Shown here piece by piece: positions 16,898 through 25,507 of a DNA stretch of 64,000 nt (position 1 is its first letter; each line of letters begins with the position of its first letter). A program made the translations under genes and the position numbers. The stretch comes from Candidatus Stoquefichus sp. SB1 (GTDB taxonomy: Bacteria > Bacillota_I > Bacilli_A > Erysipelotrichales > Coprobacillaceae), in contig NZ_LN852696.1 of NCBI RefSeq assembly GCF_001244545.1, forward strand, positions 744,001 to 808,000, written 5' to 3'. The notes below the pieces were generated by a model, which was not told the DNA's origin, searched no databases, and worked only from the letters and a program-made list of their open reading frames with translations.

Positions 16898-17791
16898 ATG
16901 GAAGCAGATAAATTAGCACTTGATTATAAGGAAGACCTGTTTTTTAAGTACTACTGTGGCAGTGAGCATCTGGATGCCTTTAGATTCAGAAAGTTCCTGA
17001 TAGAGAATATCACTCATCTGGATATGACGGATGCAAGAATCAGCAATACCGAACTGACAACTCTGTCCAAGACTGACAAGAGAATCATCATGGATACCTT
17101 AATCACAAAGGATGGCTATCAGGTAGATATGGAGATGCAGAATACAATATTGAATTCCTTTCTCAGCAAAAGGTTTCAGTACTATGCATGTAAGAGCATT
17201 GTGATACAGCTGGCAGATGGAGAAAAAGACTATGGTAAGCTTAAGGAGTTCTATCTGATTATCTTTATCAATGAAGATAATGTTCATCTCATCAATCATG
17301 GAACCCTGAGATATGAGGATGGAAAGCAGATGAGAGACTGTGTGATACATATCTACTATGTGAATCTCAAAGCGATAAACAAAATAGCAGGACAAAGGAA
17401 ACTAAGCGAGTTTGAGGCAGTGATCTATCTTATGGCAAACAATACAGTAGAAAACATTGAATATGAAGAAAAGGAAGGGATGGTCCAATATATGGAAAGA
17501 AGCTATGAAATGTTTAAAGCAGATGGAGCGTTAATTAGAGAGTTGCTGGAGGAAAGAGAAAAAGAGTTCTTTCATGCGATGGAACTTAATGAAACAAGAC
17601 AAGAAGGTGAAGAAAAAGGGAAAAGATATGGCATGGTTAATTTATTAAGTCGAATGATCATGAAGAAATATCATAAAGATGCAACAGATTATCTAAAGCA
17701 ATGTAATGAAGATGAATTAGAAAGAATAAGTGATTTAATGAATGATAATGTACCTTATGAAAAATTGGTTGAACAGTATATAAAAGAATAA
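16898..17791 (+). CDS. Rpn-family PD-(D/E)XK nuclease / putative transposase
   Basis: The 297-residue protein matches the Rpn/YhgA family of recombination-promoting nucleases. The catalytic core is visible as 'KRIIMDTLITKDGYQVDMEM' with the Q-N after it (residues about 64-85), giving the D...(D/E)xx pattern; the C-terminal half is a charged helical region with many Glu and Lys. Purified relatives (RpnA) are DNA endonucleases that increase RecA-independent recombination. The first two thirds share the higher-G+C codon style of the flippase and ugd, and the last third reverts to host-like AT-rich usage. It stands at the edge of the polysaccharide locus with its own promoter and terminator. The start follows AGGAGGG. 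Confidence 0.85.
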   Translation: MEADKLALDYKEDLFFKYYCGSEHLDAFRFRKFLIENITHLDMTDARISNTELTTLSKTDKRIIMDTLITKDGYQVDMEMQNTILNSFLSKRFQYYACKSIVIQLADGEKDYGKLKEFYLIIFINEDNVHLINHGTLRYEDGKQMRDCVIHIYYVNLKAINKIAGQRKLSEFEAVIYLMANNTVENIEYEEKEGMVQYMERSYEMFKADGALIRELLEEREKEFFHAMELNETRQEGEEKGKRYGMVNLLSRMIMKKYHKDATDYLKQCNEDELERISDLMNDNVPYEKLVEQYIKE

Positions 17792-17795
17792 AGTG

Positions 17796-17843
17796 AAAGA
17801 CTATAGACTTCAAAAAAGCATAATGAAGTGTATAGTCTTTTTT
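17796..17843 (+). terminator. Terminator of the Rpn gene
   Basis: A perfect 10-bp stem (17796-17805 with 17831-17840) and a T-run follow the Rpn stop codon. The 25-nt loop is long but can pair further. Confidence 0.7.
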
Positions 17844-17910
17844 GATTTAAAGTACTAAATCTAACCTTTTTTGCATATGTTAAGTTGTATAGTTATAGGA
17901 GGAAGAGATA

Positions 17911-18621
17911 GTGAATAATAATGCTAAGATTGTTATGAAAGTGATTATAGTGATCGTGATATTGTTGAATCTTCCTTTTCAAAAGGTTTATAGCGAGAAT
18001 ATTGAAAATGTTGTCTCATCACTTACAACAACGGATGTTAAGAAACAGTCTAATGGAAAATCAATTTATATCTATAACACACATCAAGGAGAAAAATATG
18101 CAACAAATTCAGTTAAAGAAGGGAGTCGATATTTAATGCAATTATTACAAAATAGAGGATATCAAGTTGATTATGAAACAACTGATTTTGAACTATATAA
18201 AACAAAAAATCATATTAATTATGCTTATTCTTATACTGTTTCTAAAAAATATTTAAACAATGCCTTAAAGGAACATGGAAATTATGATCTTGTTATTGAT
18301 TTTCATCGTGATTCAGTCAAAAAATCTTTAACAACCATTACCGTAGACAATAAAGATTATGCGAAATTAATGTTTGTTGTGGGAAAAGGAAGCGATAATT
18401 ATCCATCTGTCAATAAATGCTGTGAAAAAATGTCAAGTATGCTTAATGAGAAAATACCTAAAATATCACGAGGTGTCATGTTAAAACAAAGTCATTATAA
18501 TCAAGGTGTCACAAAAAATATGGTCTTGATTGAAGTTGGAGCCAATGAAAACACATATGAAGAGATTCAAAATTCTTTAAATATATTAGCTTTAGTTATA
18601 GATGAGTATTTAAGTGCATGA
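17911..18621 (+). CDS. spoIIP: Stage II sporulation protein P
   Basis: SpoIIP is a membrane-anchored peptidoglycan amidase/endopeptidase that works with SpoIID to thin septal wall before engulfment. The 236-residue product has an N-terminal membrane anchor (residues about 7-24) and then the catalytic domain with 'IYIYNTHQGEKYAT' (His and Glu zinc ligands), 'DLVIDFHRDSVK' (His) and 'MVLIEVGANENTYEEI' (catalytic Glu). It is short for the family because the linker between anchor and domain is reduced. The start is GTG at 17911, eight bases after AGGAGG. In many spore formers it follows gpr directly; here it is separated from gpr by the polysaccharide locus. Confidence 0.9.
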   Translation: MNNNAKIVMKVIIVIVILLNLPFQKVYSENIENVVSSLTTTDVKKQSNGKSIYIYNTHQGEKYATNSVKEGSRYLMQLLQNRGYQVDYETTDFELYKTKNHINYAYSYTVSKKYLNNALKEHGNYDLVIDFHRDSVKKSLTTITVDNKDYAKLMFVVGKGSDNYPSVNKCCEKMSSMLNEKIPKISRGVMLKQSHYNQGVTKNMVLIEVGANENTYEEIQNSLNILALVIDEYLSA

Positions 18622-18920
18622 AACAATTTATGACAGATTTATGTTTGGTCTTATTAGTCATATGTGTTTTAGCTTTATTTTTTGATGATAACAAAGTATC
18701 ACAAACAATGTTTCAAAGATCAATTGATAATTTTGAAGAAACATTATCATCAGGAGAAGTTGCCCAAAATCAATATGTCACAATTCAGGATTCATCAGAT
18801 AATCAAGTATCTTCTTTATTAAAAACAATCAGCCAAGGATGTATTCATATTATTGAATTCATAGCAACTATTTTTTCTAATTTTGTAAGTTTGATTCTAA
18901 CTGATATTTTTTATTTATAA
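18618..18920 (+). CDS. Small membrane protein coupled to spoIIP
   Basis: The 100-residue protein has two hydrophobic segments (about residues 5-22 and 75-98) around an acidic/polar middle. It begins at an ATG overlapping the spoIIP stop by four bases (ATGA), so translation is coupled and co-expression with spoIIP is very likely. No family is recognised. A terminator follows directly, making a two-gene operon. A sporulation role is inferred only from this arrangement. Confidence 0.65.
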   Translation: MKQFMTDLCLVLLVICVLALFFDDNKVSQTMFQRSIDNFEETLSSGEVAQNQYVTIQDSSDNQVSSLLKTISQGCIHIIEFIATIFSNFVSLILTDIFYL

Positions 18921-18957
18921 AATGTTAATGAGAATTCACATACATTAACATTTTTTT
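18920..18957 (+). terminator. Terminator of the spoIIP operon
   Basis: A perfect 11-bp stem (18920-18930 with 18943-18953) is followed by a run of T. It closes the spoIIP operon before fmt. Confidence 0.8.
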
Positions 18958-19119
18958 GCTTATCAGTGAAAACATACTATAAAAATAAAAAAATTCATAT
19001 ATTGTTTTTCATTATAATGGTAATACTCATGAAATAGGCGGAATCAATGAAAAGACTTGTCATCAATCTTGTTTTAACGTAAAATGAGGAAGAAGATAAG
19101 AAGAAAGTGAGTGGTATAA

Positions 19120-20073
19120 ATGAGTCAAGAAAGAATTGTTTTTATGGGAACAGCTTCTTTTTCATTAGCAGTTTTAAAAATGTTATTGAAAGAAAAATAT
19201 AATGTTGTAGGTGTTGTTACACAACCTGATCGTTATGTTGGAAGAAAAAAAGTTTTAACGATGCCAGATGTCAAGATAGAAGCATTAAAATATGATATTC
19301 CCATTATTCAGCCTCATAAAATTAAAGAAGATTATCAAGCGGTTTTAGATTTAAAACCTGATTTGATTATTACAGCGGCCTATGGTCAAATCATTCCTCA
19401 AATCATTTTAGATGCACCAAAACTTGGCTGTATCAACGTTCATGCGTCATTATTACCATTATATCGAGGGGGAGCTCCTGTTCATCAATGTATTATTGAT
19501 GGACAAGAAAAGACGGGTGTGACAATTATGTATATGGTCAAAAAAATGGATGCAGGGCATATTATTAGCCAAAAGGAAACAGCTATTTTAGATGATGATA
19601 CAGTTGGTATTTTATATGATCGTTTAAGTGAGGTTGGAGCTTTACTGTTAAAAGAAACATTACCATCTATAATAGAAGGAACAAATAAAAGTTATCCTCA
19701 AGATGAAAGTCTGGTGACATATGCTCCTACCTTATCAAGAGAGGATGAACGGATTGATTGGAATTTAACTGCTAAACAAATTTATAATAAAGTCAGAGGC
19801 ACAAATCCCTGGCCAGGTAGTTATACGACATATCTTGGAAAAGTTGTTAAAGTTTGGGCAGGAAAAATTCATCAATGTGACAATGCAATCAAACATCATG
19901 CTCATCAGGATAATGGAACAATTGTTAAAGTTTTTAAAGATGCTATTGGGGTCAAGGTTGATGATGGTGTTTATCTGATTACTGAATTCCAATTAGAAGG
20001 AAAAAAGAAAATGGCTGTCAAAGATTATTTAAATGGTCATAATATTTTTGAAGTGAATACAAAGTTTGAATAA
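19120..20073 (+). CDS. fmt: Methionyl-tRNA formyltransferase
   Basis: The 317-residue enzyme formylates initiator Met-tRNA using 10-formyl-tetrahydrofolate. The catalytic set is visible: 'INVHASLLPLYRGGAPV' (Asn, His and the SLLP loop) and 'MDAGHII' (Asp). 'WPGSYTTYLGK' and the C-terminal OB-like domain 'VDDGVYLITEFQLEGKKKM' complete the family architecture. The usual partner def is not beside it. The upstream stretch 18958-19119 holds no recognisable gene; the start at 19120 has only a weak GTGAGTGG site, so the initiation signal is less clear than elsewhere. Confidence 0.95.
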   Translation: MSQERIVFMGTASFSLAVLKMLLKEKYNVVGVVTQPDRYVGRKKVLTMPDVKIEALKYDIPIIQPHKIKEDYQAVLDLKPDLIITAAYGQIIPQIILDAPKLGCINVHASLLPLYRGGAPVHQCIIDGQEKTGVTIMYMVKKMDAGHIISQKETAILDDDTVGILYDRLSEVGALLLKETLPSIIEGTNKSYPQDESLVTYAPTLSREDERIDWNLTAKQIYNKVRGTNPWPGSYTTYLGKVVKVWAGKIHQCDNAIKHHAHQDNGTIVKVFKDAIGVKVDDGVYLITEFQLEGKKKMAVKDYLNGHNIFEVNTKFE

Positions 20074-20100
20074 GATAGTTATTTTCACATGACTATCTTT
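20072..20100 (+). terminator. Terminator after fmt
   Basis: An 8-bp stem (20072-20079 with 20092-20099) with a 12-nt loop runs into a T-rich stretch. It begins at the fmt stop codon. Confidence 0.6.
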
Positions 20101-20140
20101 TCTTTTCATTGTATAATAAGAGTTACGAGGAGTGATAAAA

Positions 20141-21442
20141 ATGCGAATGGTTGATTTGATTCAAAAAACAAGAGATGGCATAGAATTAACTGATGAAGAA
20201 ATTCATTTTATCATTGATGGCTATGTGAAAGAAGACATTCCCGATTATCAAATGAGTGCATGGATGATGGCTATCTGTTTTCAGGGATTAAGTAAGAAAG
20301 AAACAGCAACTCTTACAAAAGAAATGATGCATAGTGGTGATGTCATTGATTTGAGTGCCATTCAAGGTATTAAAGTAGATAAACATAGTACTGGTGGTGT
20401 TGGCGATAAAACATCATTAGTGTTAGGACCAATTGTCGCAGCTTGTGGTGTTCCAGTTGCCAAAATGAGTGGGCGAGGATTAGGGCATACGGGAGGAACT
20501 TTAGATAAATTAGAGTCCATTCCTGGGCTGCATATCATGATAGATGAAGATGATTTTGTCAAACAAGTGAATGACTGTCATTTGGCGATTATTGGGCAAA
20601 GTGCTCATTTAGATCCAGCAGATAAAAAAATGTATGCATTACGTGATGTTACAGCAACGGTTTCTTGTATTCCTTTAATAGCATCTTCCATTATGTCTAA
20701 GAAGCTAGCAGCTGGCAGTGATGCAATATTATTAGATGTCAAATATGGTGATGGGGCCTTTATGAAAACGATTGAAGATGCAAAAATTTTAGCCCGTACC
20801 ATGATTGAAATTGGCGATTCATTAGGTAAAGATACACGTGCAACGATATCTAATATGTCTCAACCTTTAGGAAATGCGATTGGTAATAGTTTAGAGGTAA
20901 GAGAAGCCATTGATACCTTAAATGGGCATGGGCCACATGATTTACTAGAACTCTGTTTACAAGCTGGTAGTCATATGCTGATTCAAGCGAAAAAAACTGA
21001 TTCTTTAATCACGGCTAGAAAAATGTTAGAAGATACAATTCATAGTAAATCAGCTTTACGAGCATTATGTGCCATGGTGAAAGCTCAAGGTGGTGATGAT
21101 GAATATATTCGTCATCCTGAAATGTTCGAAAAAGCCAAAGAAGTGATTGCTGTTCGTAGTATTAAAGAAGGCTATGTCAAAGAATTAGAAGCTATGGCTT
21201 TAGGACTTGTCAGCATGAAACTAGGTGGAGGACGCCAAACAACAGAAGATGAAATTGATCATAGTGTAGGTCTCATTCTTAATAAGAAAATTGGTGATTA
21301 TGTTAAAAAAGATGAAGTATTGGTTTATGTTCATACCAACACAGGATTATCTTCTGCTTTAAAAGATGAGATATTAAATGCTTATCATTTGACTGATGAA
21401 TTTGTCGCAAAACCAGAATTAATTGATGAAATCTTATCATAG
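20141..21442 (+). CDS. pdp: Pyrimidine-nucleoside phosphorylase
   Basis: The 433-residue enzyme of the thymidine/pyrimidine phosphorylase family cleaves pyrimidine nucleosides with phosphate. Family landmarks include 'DKHSTGGVGDKTSLVLGPIV' (phosphate-binding), 'KMSGRGLGHTGGTLDKLES' and 'ALRDVTATV' followed by 'IMSKKLAAGSD'. The C-terminal 'EAMALGLVSMKLGGGRQT' domain is also typical. The ATG at 20141 follows GAGGAGTG; a GTG nine bases upstream lies in the ribosome site and is less likely. It is not next to the deoxyribose or nucleoside transport genes usually seen with it. Confidence 0.95.
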   Translation: MRMVDLIQKTRDGIELTDEEIHFIIDGYVKEDIPDYQMSAWMMAICFQGLSKKETATLTKEMMHSGDVIDLSAIQGIKVDKHSTGGVGDKTSLVLGPIVAACGVPVAKMSGRGLGHTGGTLDKLESIPGLHIMIDEDDFVKQVNDCHLAIIGQSAHLDPADKKMYALRDVTATVSCIPLIASSIMSKKLAAGSDAILLDVKYGDGAFMKTIEDAKILARTMIEIGDSLGKDTRATISNMSQPLGNAIGNSLEVREAIDTLNGHGPHDLLELCLQAGSHMLIQAKKTDSLITARKMLEDTIHSKSALRALCAMVKAQGGDDEYIRHPEMFEKAKEVIAVRSIKEGYVKELEAMALGLVSMKLGGGRQTTEDEIDHSVGLILNKKIGDYVKKDEVLVYVHTNTGLSSALKDEILNAYHLTDEFVAKPELIDEILS

Positions 21443-21443
21443 G

Positions 21444-21471
21444 AGTCATTGTCTTTAAGACAGTGACTTTT
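21444..21471 (+). terminator. Terminator after the phosphorylase
   Basis: A 10-bp stem (21444-21453 with 21459-21468) contains one G-U pair, has a 5-nt loop and ends in T residues, just past the stop codon. Confidence 0.75.
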
Positions 21472-21543
21472 ATTTTCATTTTCTGTCGTTTTTCTTTTCA
21501 TTATTGATAAGATTTTGTATAATAATTCAAGGTGGTGAATTAT

Positions 21544-22389
21544 ATGGGGAAGTTTTTATTTTATGATATTGATGGGACATTAATGGGAAAATCAAAACAA
21601 ATCACTGAAAAAACAAAATGGGCCATTGAACAAGCGCAAAGAAATGGTCATAAAGCTTTTTTATGCACTGGAAGAGCACCAACATCTATTTCAGATGATT
21701 TAAAAGAAATTCCTTTTGATGGTATTGTTTGTAGTGCTGGTGGTTTTGTAATTGTGAATAATGAATTTATTTTCGAAAATTTTATGAATCAATATGTTTT
21801 ATCAGAAGTCATGACATTATTTATTAATAATCATATTCTTTTTACTTTAGAATCAAAGGATGCATTATATCAAACACCAGGTGTTAATGAATTTTTTATG
21901 CAAAGACAACAATTAGATTTTAAAAACAATTTAGAGTTAGCTAGATTTTTTGAAATCAGACGTGCTAATGAAAACAGAAAACCAATTAAAGACTTTAATA
22001 TTTTAAAAACAGGAATTACAAAAGTATGTTTTATTGCACCTGCAAAACAAGACTTTCAACGCTGTGTTCCTTTTTTAGAAGAATTCTTCAATATTGTCAT
22101 ATTTTCAAAAGCAGAAGATGATTTTATCAATGGTGAAATTATTTTAAAACATTGTACAAAAGCAGATGGCATTATTAAAGTTGTCAATCATTTCCATGGA
22201 CAAATGAAAGATACGATTGGATTTGGTGATAGTATGAATGATTATCAAATGTTAGAAGAAGTCAATATTGGTGTGGTTTATGAAAATGCACCACAACATT
22301 TAAAAGATTTAGGTCAATATTATTTTACTGATCCTGATCAGGATGGAATTTATAAAGTCATGAAAGAAATGCAACTTATTAGCGATTGA
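21544..22389 (+). CDS. HAD-IIB (Cof-type) phosphatase
   Basis: The 281-residue protein has HAD motif I 'FYDIDGTLMG' (nucleophile Asp), motif II near 'AFLCTGRAP', and motif III/IV 'DTIGFGDSMNDYQMLEE'. The type IIB cap lies between about residues 85 and 190. Such proteins dephosphorylate sugar phosphates or flavin and pyridoxal phosphates; the substrate is not predictable. The start ATG at 21544 follows AAGGTGG. It stands alone, between two terminators, ahead of the PTS IIB gene. Confidence 0.88.
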   Translation: MGKFLFYDIDGTLMGKSKQITEKTKWAIEQAQRNGHKAFLCTGRAPTSISDDLKEIPFDGIVCSAGGFVIVNNEFIFENFMNQYVLSEVMTLFINNHILFTLESKDALYQTPGVNEFFMQRQQLDFKNNLELARFFEIRRANENRKPIKDFNILKTGITKVCFIAPAKQDFQRCVPFLEEFFNIVIFSKAEDDFINGEIILKHCTKADGIIKVVNHFHGQMKDTIGFGDSMNDYQMLEEVNIGVVYENAPQHLKDLGQYYFTDPDQDGIYKVMKEMQLISD

Positions 22390-22412
22390 AAATAATTTTT
22401 CAATCGTTTTTT
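22383..22412 (+). terminator. Terminator after the first HAD gene
   Basis: A 10-bp stem (22383-22392 with 22397-22406) overlaps the stop codon and is followed by six T residues. Confidence 0.8.
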
Positions 22413-22510
22413 ATTTTCTATTCATATTTTGAAAAAGCTTTTTCAAATTCTTTAAACGCCCTTTCTTACTCATAAATACATGTTAAGATAGTCATGAAAG
22501 GAAGGTTTAT

Positions 22511-22810
22511 ATGAAAATATTACTTGTATGTAACGCTGGAATGTCAACCAGTATGCTTGTTTCACGTATGCAAAAAGCAGCTGAGAAAGAAAAATTGGAA
22601 GTTGAAATTAATGCAGTTCCTATTATGCAGGCTGAAAATATGTTGTCAGAATGGGATATTGTGATGCTTGGACCTCAAGTCCGACATCAGTTAAGCTATT
22701 TACAAAAGAAAGCCGATCATCAGACACCAATCTGTGTGATTGATATGCGTGATTATGGAATGATGAATGGTGAAAAAGTTTTAGCTGCTGCGTTAAAGGC
22801 CATTGGATAA
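22511..22810 (+). CDS. PTS system lactose/cellobiose-family IIB component
   Basis: The 99-residue cytosolic phosphocarrier begins MKILLVCNAGMSTSMLVSRM, where Cys8 is the phosphorylation site in the family P-loop 'C-x-x-G-M-S-T-S'. It passes phosphate from IIA to a beta-glucoside or chitobiose-type sugar entering through IIC. It is not next to a IIC or IIA gene; a IIC gene of the same family is 6.7 kb downstream (29471). It converges on an RpiR regulator. Confidence 0.92.
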   Translation: MKILLVCNAGMSTSMLVSRMQKAAEKEKLEVEINAVPIMQAENMLSEWDIVMLGPQVRHQLSYLQKKADHQTPICVIDMRDYGMMNGEKVLAAALKAIG

Positions 22811-22824
22811 TCCAATGACCTTTT
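22795..22824. terminator. Convergent terminator of the IIB and RpiR genes
   Basis: A 13-bp stem with one mismatch (22795-22807 with 22811-22823) has A-rich and T-rich flanks suitable for both directions. It overlaps both convergent stop codons. Confidence 0.65.
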
Positions 22825-23659
22825 AATCAATATAGTTTTTTAATCGGTAAGATAGGAATTTATCATAATCACGATTAAAATAACACGCATATATACAATC
22901 TAATAAATATTGCAAAGAAGCTCTTGAAGAAAATGAAGCAATTTTCTCCTCTGAATCTTCATAAGAACAAAAATATAAATGATAATCAGCATATTGAGAG
23001 AGTTGATTTTCATGAGTTGAAGAAATGAGAATAACTTTTGCAGGAGTGGATTTTAAATCATACATGACATCCATTAGCCAAGGAGAACGATTGGCATAAG
23101 AAATAATCAATGCGACATCTCCTTGTTGACATGATGTAGCAGCCCAATGCTGATAGTATGACTGATTGTATAATTCAACACGTTGACCAATTTCCATCAT
23201 ATTTTGCTGAAAACTTTCAGCCATAAAGATGTTACCAACAGTGGGAAAAAGTAAAATATGTTGTGCCTGATAAAGCAGCTGAACAACTTTTAAAAATACA
23301 TCTAAATCAATTAAATTAAAAGTCGATGTAAGTGTTTGTTCATAAAGTGATAACATCTGACTCATGATTTGATGATGTGTTGCATCTTTTTGAAAAGGAT
23401 AATTATAATCTGTTTCTCTTTTTTCCTTTAAAAAAGCTTCATGTTGACTGGAAATAAACATTTTGAGTTGAGCTAATCCTGATAATTCAAGTTTTTCAAT
23501 CACACGATATATGGTTGAAACAGAGACAAAACTTTTTTTAGCAAGTTGTTTAACATTACAGTCCATAACTTCTTGAGGATAATTGATGATGAAATTCACA
23601 AAAGTTTGTTCAGTTTCTGTAAAATCTGTAATTTGATTCATTTTTGTATATATATTCAT
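22823..23659 (-). CDS. RpiR-family regulator (HTH plus SIS)
   Basis: The 278-residue protein has an N-terminal RpiR helix-turn-helix, 'FVSVSTIYRVIEKLELSG' near residues 43-60. A C-terminal sugar isomerase (SIS) domain follows, with 'ILLFPTVGNIFMAESFQQN' and 'VALIISYANRSPWL', which senses a phosphosugar. The SIS loop reads YANRS where many relatives have S-x-S-G, so ligand contacts may differ. The start follows AAGGATG. It is divergent from the HAD gene at 23794 and convergent with the IIB gene, both possible targets. Confidence 0.88.
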   Translation of the reverse strand: MNIYTKMNQITDFTETEQTFVNFIINYPQEVMDCNVKQLAKKSFVSVSTIYRVIEKLELSGLAQLKMFISSQHEAFLKEKRETDYNYPFQKDATHHQIMSQMLSLYEQTLTSTFNLIDLDVFLKVVQLLYQAQHILLFPTVGNIFMAESFQQNMMEIGQRVELYNQSYYQHWAATSCQQGDVALIISYANRSPWLMDVMYDLKSTPAKVILISSTHENQLSQYADYHLYFCSYEDSEEKIASFSSRASLQYLLDCIYACYFNRDYDKFLSYRLKNYID

Positions 23660-23793
23660 AATGACACATCCTTACTTTTTCATTATAACAATCTTTTTCA
23701 CTTTCTGATATAGAAAAAAATATCTTAATGAGAAAAATATCCATATGATGTTAAAAAGAAAGTTATAATAAATATAAATAAGGGAGGAAGATT

Positions 23794-24621
23794 ATGAAGT
23801 ATCGTTTAATTGCATGTGATTTAGATGAAACACTGTTAAATAGTGATCATCATGTTTGTCAAAGAAATGTTGAATTGATTCAAAAAGCTAAACAGCAAGG
23901 AGTAAAGTTTGTACCTGCAACAGGTAGATTATATCATTCTGTACAATCTACTTTAAAAGAGTTAGGTTTATATGACTTAGAAAATGAATATGTTTTATCA
24001 GCTAATGGTGCTGTTTTAACTGAAAATAAAAATAATCGTATTTTACAGTTTAAAGGTTTAACTTTTGATAAAACAAAAGAGATTTTTGAATTTGGTAAAA
24101 ATAAAGATGTATGTATTGCTATTTATACATTACAGAATATTTATGTTTATCATTTAAATGAAAATGAAAAACAAAGAATGATGAATCAGGGAATTGATTA
24201 TCAACTCATTGATGATCAGTCATTTGAAGATATTCAAAATGATGATATTGTAAAAGTTCTTTTTGAAACATTGGATATGGCTTATTTACAATCATTAGAA
24301 CCAATGATGAAAGATATTATTGAAGGTGAAGTTGCTTTGAGTTATTCATCAGGAAGATATATGGAATTAAATCTATTAGGTGTTGATAAAGGACAGGGGT
24401 TAAGAGATTTGGCTCAATTATTAGATATTCCCCTTGTTCAAACGATAGCTGTAGGGGATAATTATAATGATCAGGATATGTTAGAAGCAGCAGGATTATC
24501 TGTAGCTGCTGGTAATGCTGTAGATGAAATAAAGAAAATTTGTGATTATACAACACAAGCTGATTGTAATAGTGGAGTTGTGGCTGAATTGATTGAAAAA
24601 TTTATTTTATCTAAGGAATGA
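23794..24621 (+). CDS. HAD-IIB (Cof-type) phosphatase
   Basis: The 275-residue protein has motif I 'IACDLDETLLNSDHH', motif II 'VPATGRLYHS', and the C-terminal motif 'IAVGDNYNDQDMLEAAG' with the metal-binding Asp residues. 'LGVDKGQGLRDLAQLLDI' supplies the conserved Lys. It is probably a sugar-phosphate phosphatase. The ATG follows GGGAGG. RpiR regulators stand on both sides, divergent upstream and co-directional downstream (74 bases), which suggests a phosphosugar-linked role. Confidence 0.9.
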   Translation: MKYRLIACDLDETLLNSDHHVCQRNVELIQKAKQQGVKFVPATGRLYHSVQSTLKELGLYDLENEYVLSANGAVLTENKNNRILQFKGLTFDKTKEIFEFGKNKDVCIAIYTLQNIYVYHLNENEKQRMMNQGIDYQLIDDQSFEDIQNDDIVKVLFETLDMAYLQSLEPMMKDIIEGEVALSYSSGRYMELNLLGVDKGQGLRDLAQLLDIPLVQTIAVGDNYNDQDMLEAAGLSVAAGNAVDEIKKICDYTTQADCNSGVVAELIEKFILSKE

Positions 24622-24694
24622 GTGTTGTAAAAAGAATTTTTGATTGATTTATGGTATGATAAGAATAGAAATGATGGAATGGGAGGAAATGAGT

Positions 24695-25447
24695 ATGGAT
24701 ATTGTTTTATCAAGAATCTTAAAGTATTTAAATGGCTGTTTAGATAATGATCATATGTATAAGGTTGGATTATTTGTTGTTCATCATTATGTTGAAATGG
24801 AAGATTACTCATTAGATAAAATGTTACAGGTGGGTCATTTTACAAAAGCAGAAGTTTTAGATTTTTGTCAGCACTTAGGTTTTTCAACATATGAAGAATT
24901 TCAAGATGAATTGATAGCTGATTATATGTTACGTGTTTCTCAAATTCGTGCTCGTATGCTTGGGATTTCATCAGAACAACTCTTAGAACAGTTGGATTCG
25001 TCTTATTCAAAAGAAGAATTAGTGAAAGAACTGGAACAGATTTGTGAGTTGATTTTTAAGAATAAACGTGTCATTCTTATTGGTGCATTATATCCAATGA
25101 GTATAGCTGTTGAATTTCAGACAGATTTTATTACTTTTGGAAAAGAAGTTATTCAATATCATCATTTTATTGATGATTTCCAATTTCAAAAAGATGATGT
25201 TGTCATTTTTGTCAGTGCGACAGGAAGAACCTTACATGATTATTTAAAAGAAAGTGCTAATCAAAATATATCTGATGCACAAATTGTTTTAATGACACAA
25301 AATATTAAATATAAGAAAAAGAATGATTTAGGTGCAAATTATGTTATTCAGGTTCCTGGACGTTTTGATGGTATTCAATTTAATTATCAGATTATGATGA
25401 TGTTTGATATTTTAAGAATTCGTTATTATCAGAAATATTATATTTAA
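24695..25447 (+). CDS. RpiR-like regulator (HTH plus SIS)
   Basis: The 250-residue protein has a divergent N-terminal HTH ('SLDKMLQVGHFTKAEVLDFC' followed by 'QHLGFSTYEEFQDEL') and a SIS domain with 'RVILIGALYPMSIAVEFQTD' and 'DVVIFVSATGRTLHDYL'. The start is placed at the ATG at 24695, eight bases after GGAGG; an ATG at 24689 would be too close to that site. It lacks the usual Ser-rich recognition helix, so it is a divergent member. It follows a HAD phosphatase on the same strand. Confidence 0.8.
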   Translation: MDIVLSRILKYLNGCLDNDHMYKVGLFVVHHYVEMEDYSLDKMLQVGHFTKAEVLDFCQHLGFSTYEEFQDELIADYMLRVSQIRARMLGISSEQLLEQLDSSYSKEELVKELEQICELIFKNKRVILIGALYPMSIAVEFQTDFITFGKEVIQYHHFIDDFQFQKDDVVIFVSATGRTLHDYLKESANQNISDAQIVLMTQNIKYKKKNDLGANYVIQVPGRFDGIQFNYQIMMMFDILRIRYYQKYYI

Positions 25448-25480
25448 AGACTTTAATGATTTCATTGAAGTCTTTTTTCT
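25446..25480 (+). terminator. Terminator after the RpiR-like gene
   Basis: A 14-bp stem with one G-U pair (25446-25459 with 25462-25475) runs into T residues immediately before mgsA. The two central unpaired bases mean the loop opens by a pair or two. Confidence 0.75.
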
Positions 25481-25507
25481 TGTATAATGAAGATAGGGGT
25501 GAAAGAT

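Noticed and set aside
19047-19082. 11-codon frame upstream of fmt as a leader peptide
   Set aside because: No run of a single amino acid codon, no ribosome site and no terminator between it and fmt.
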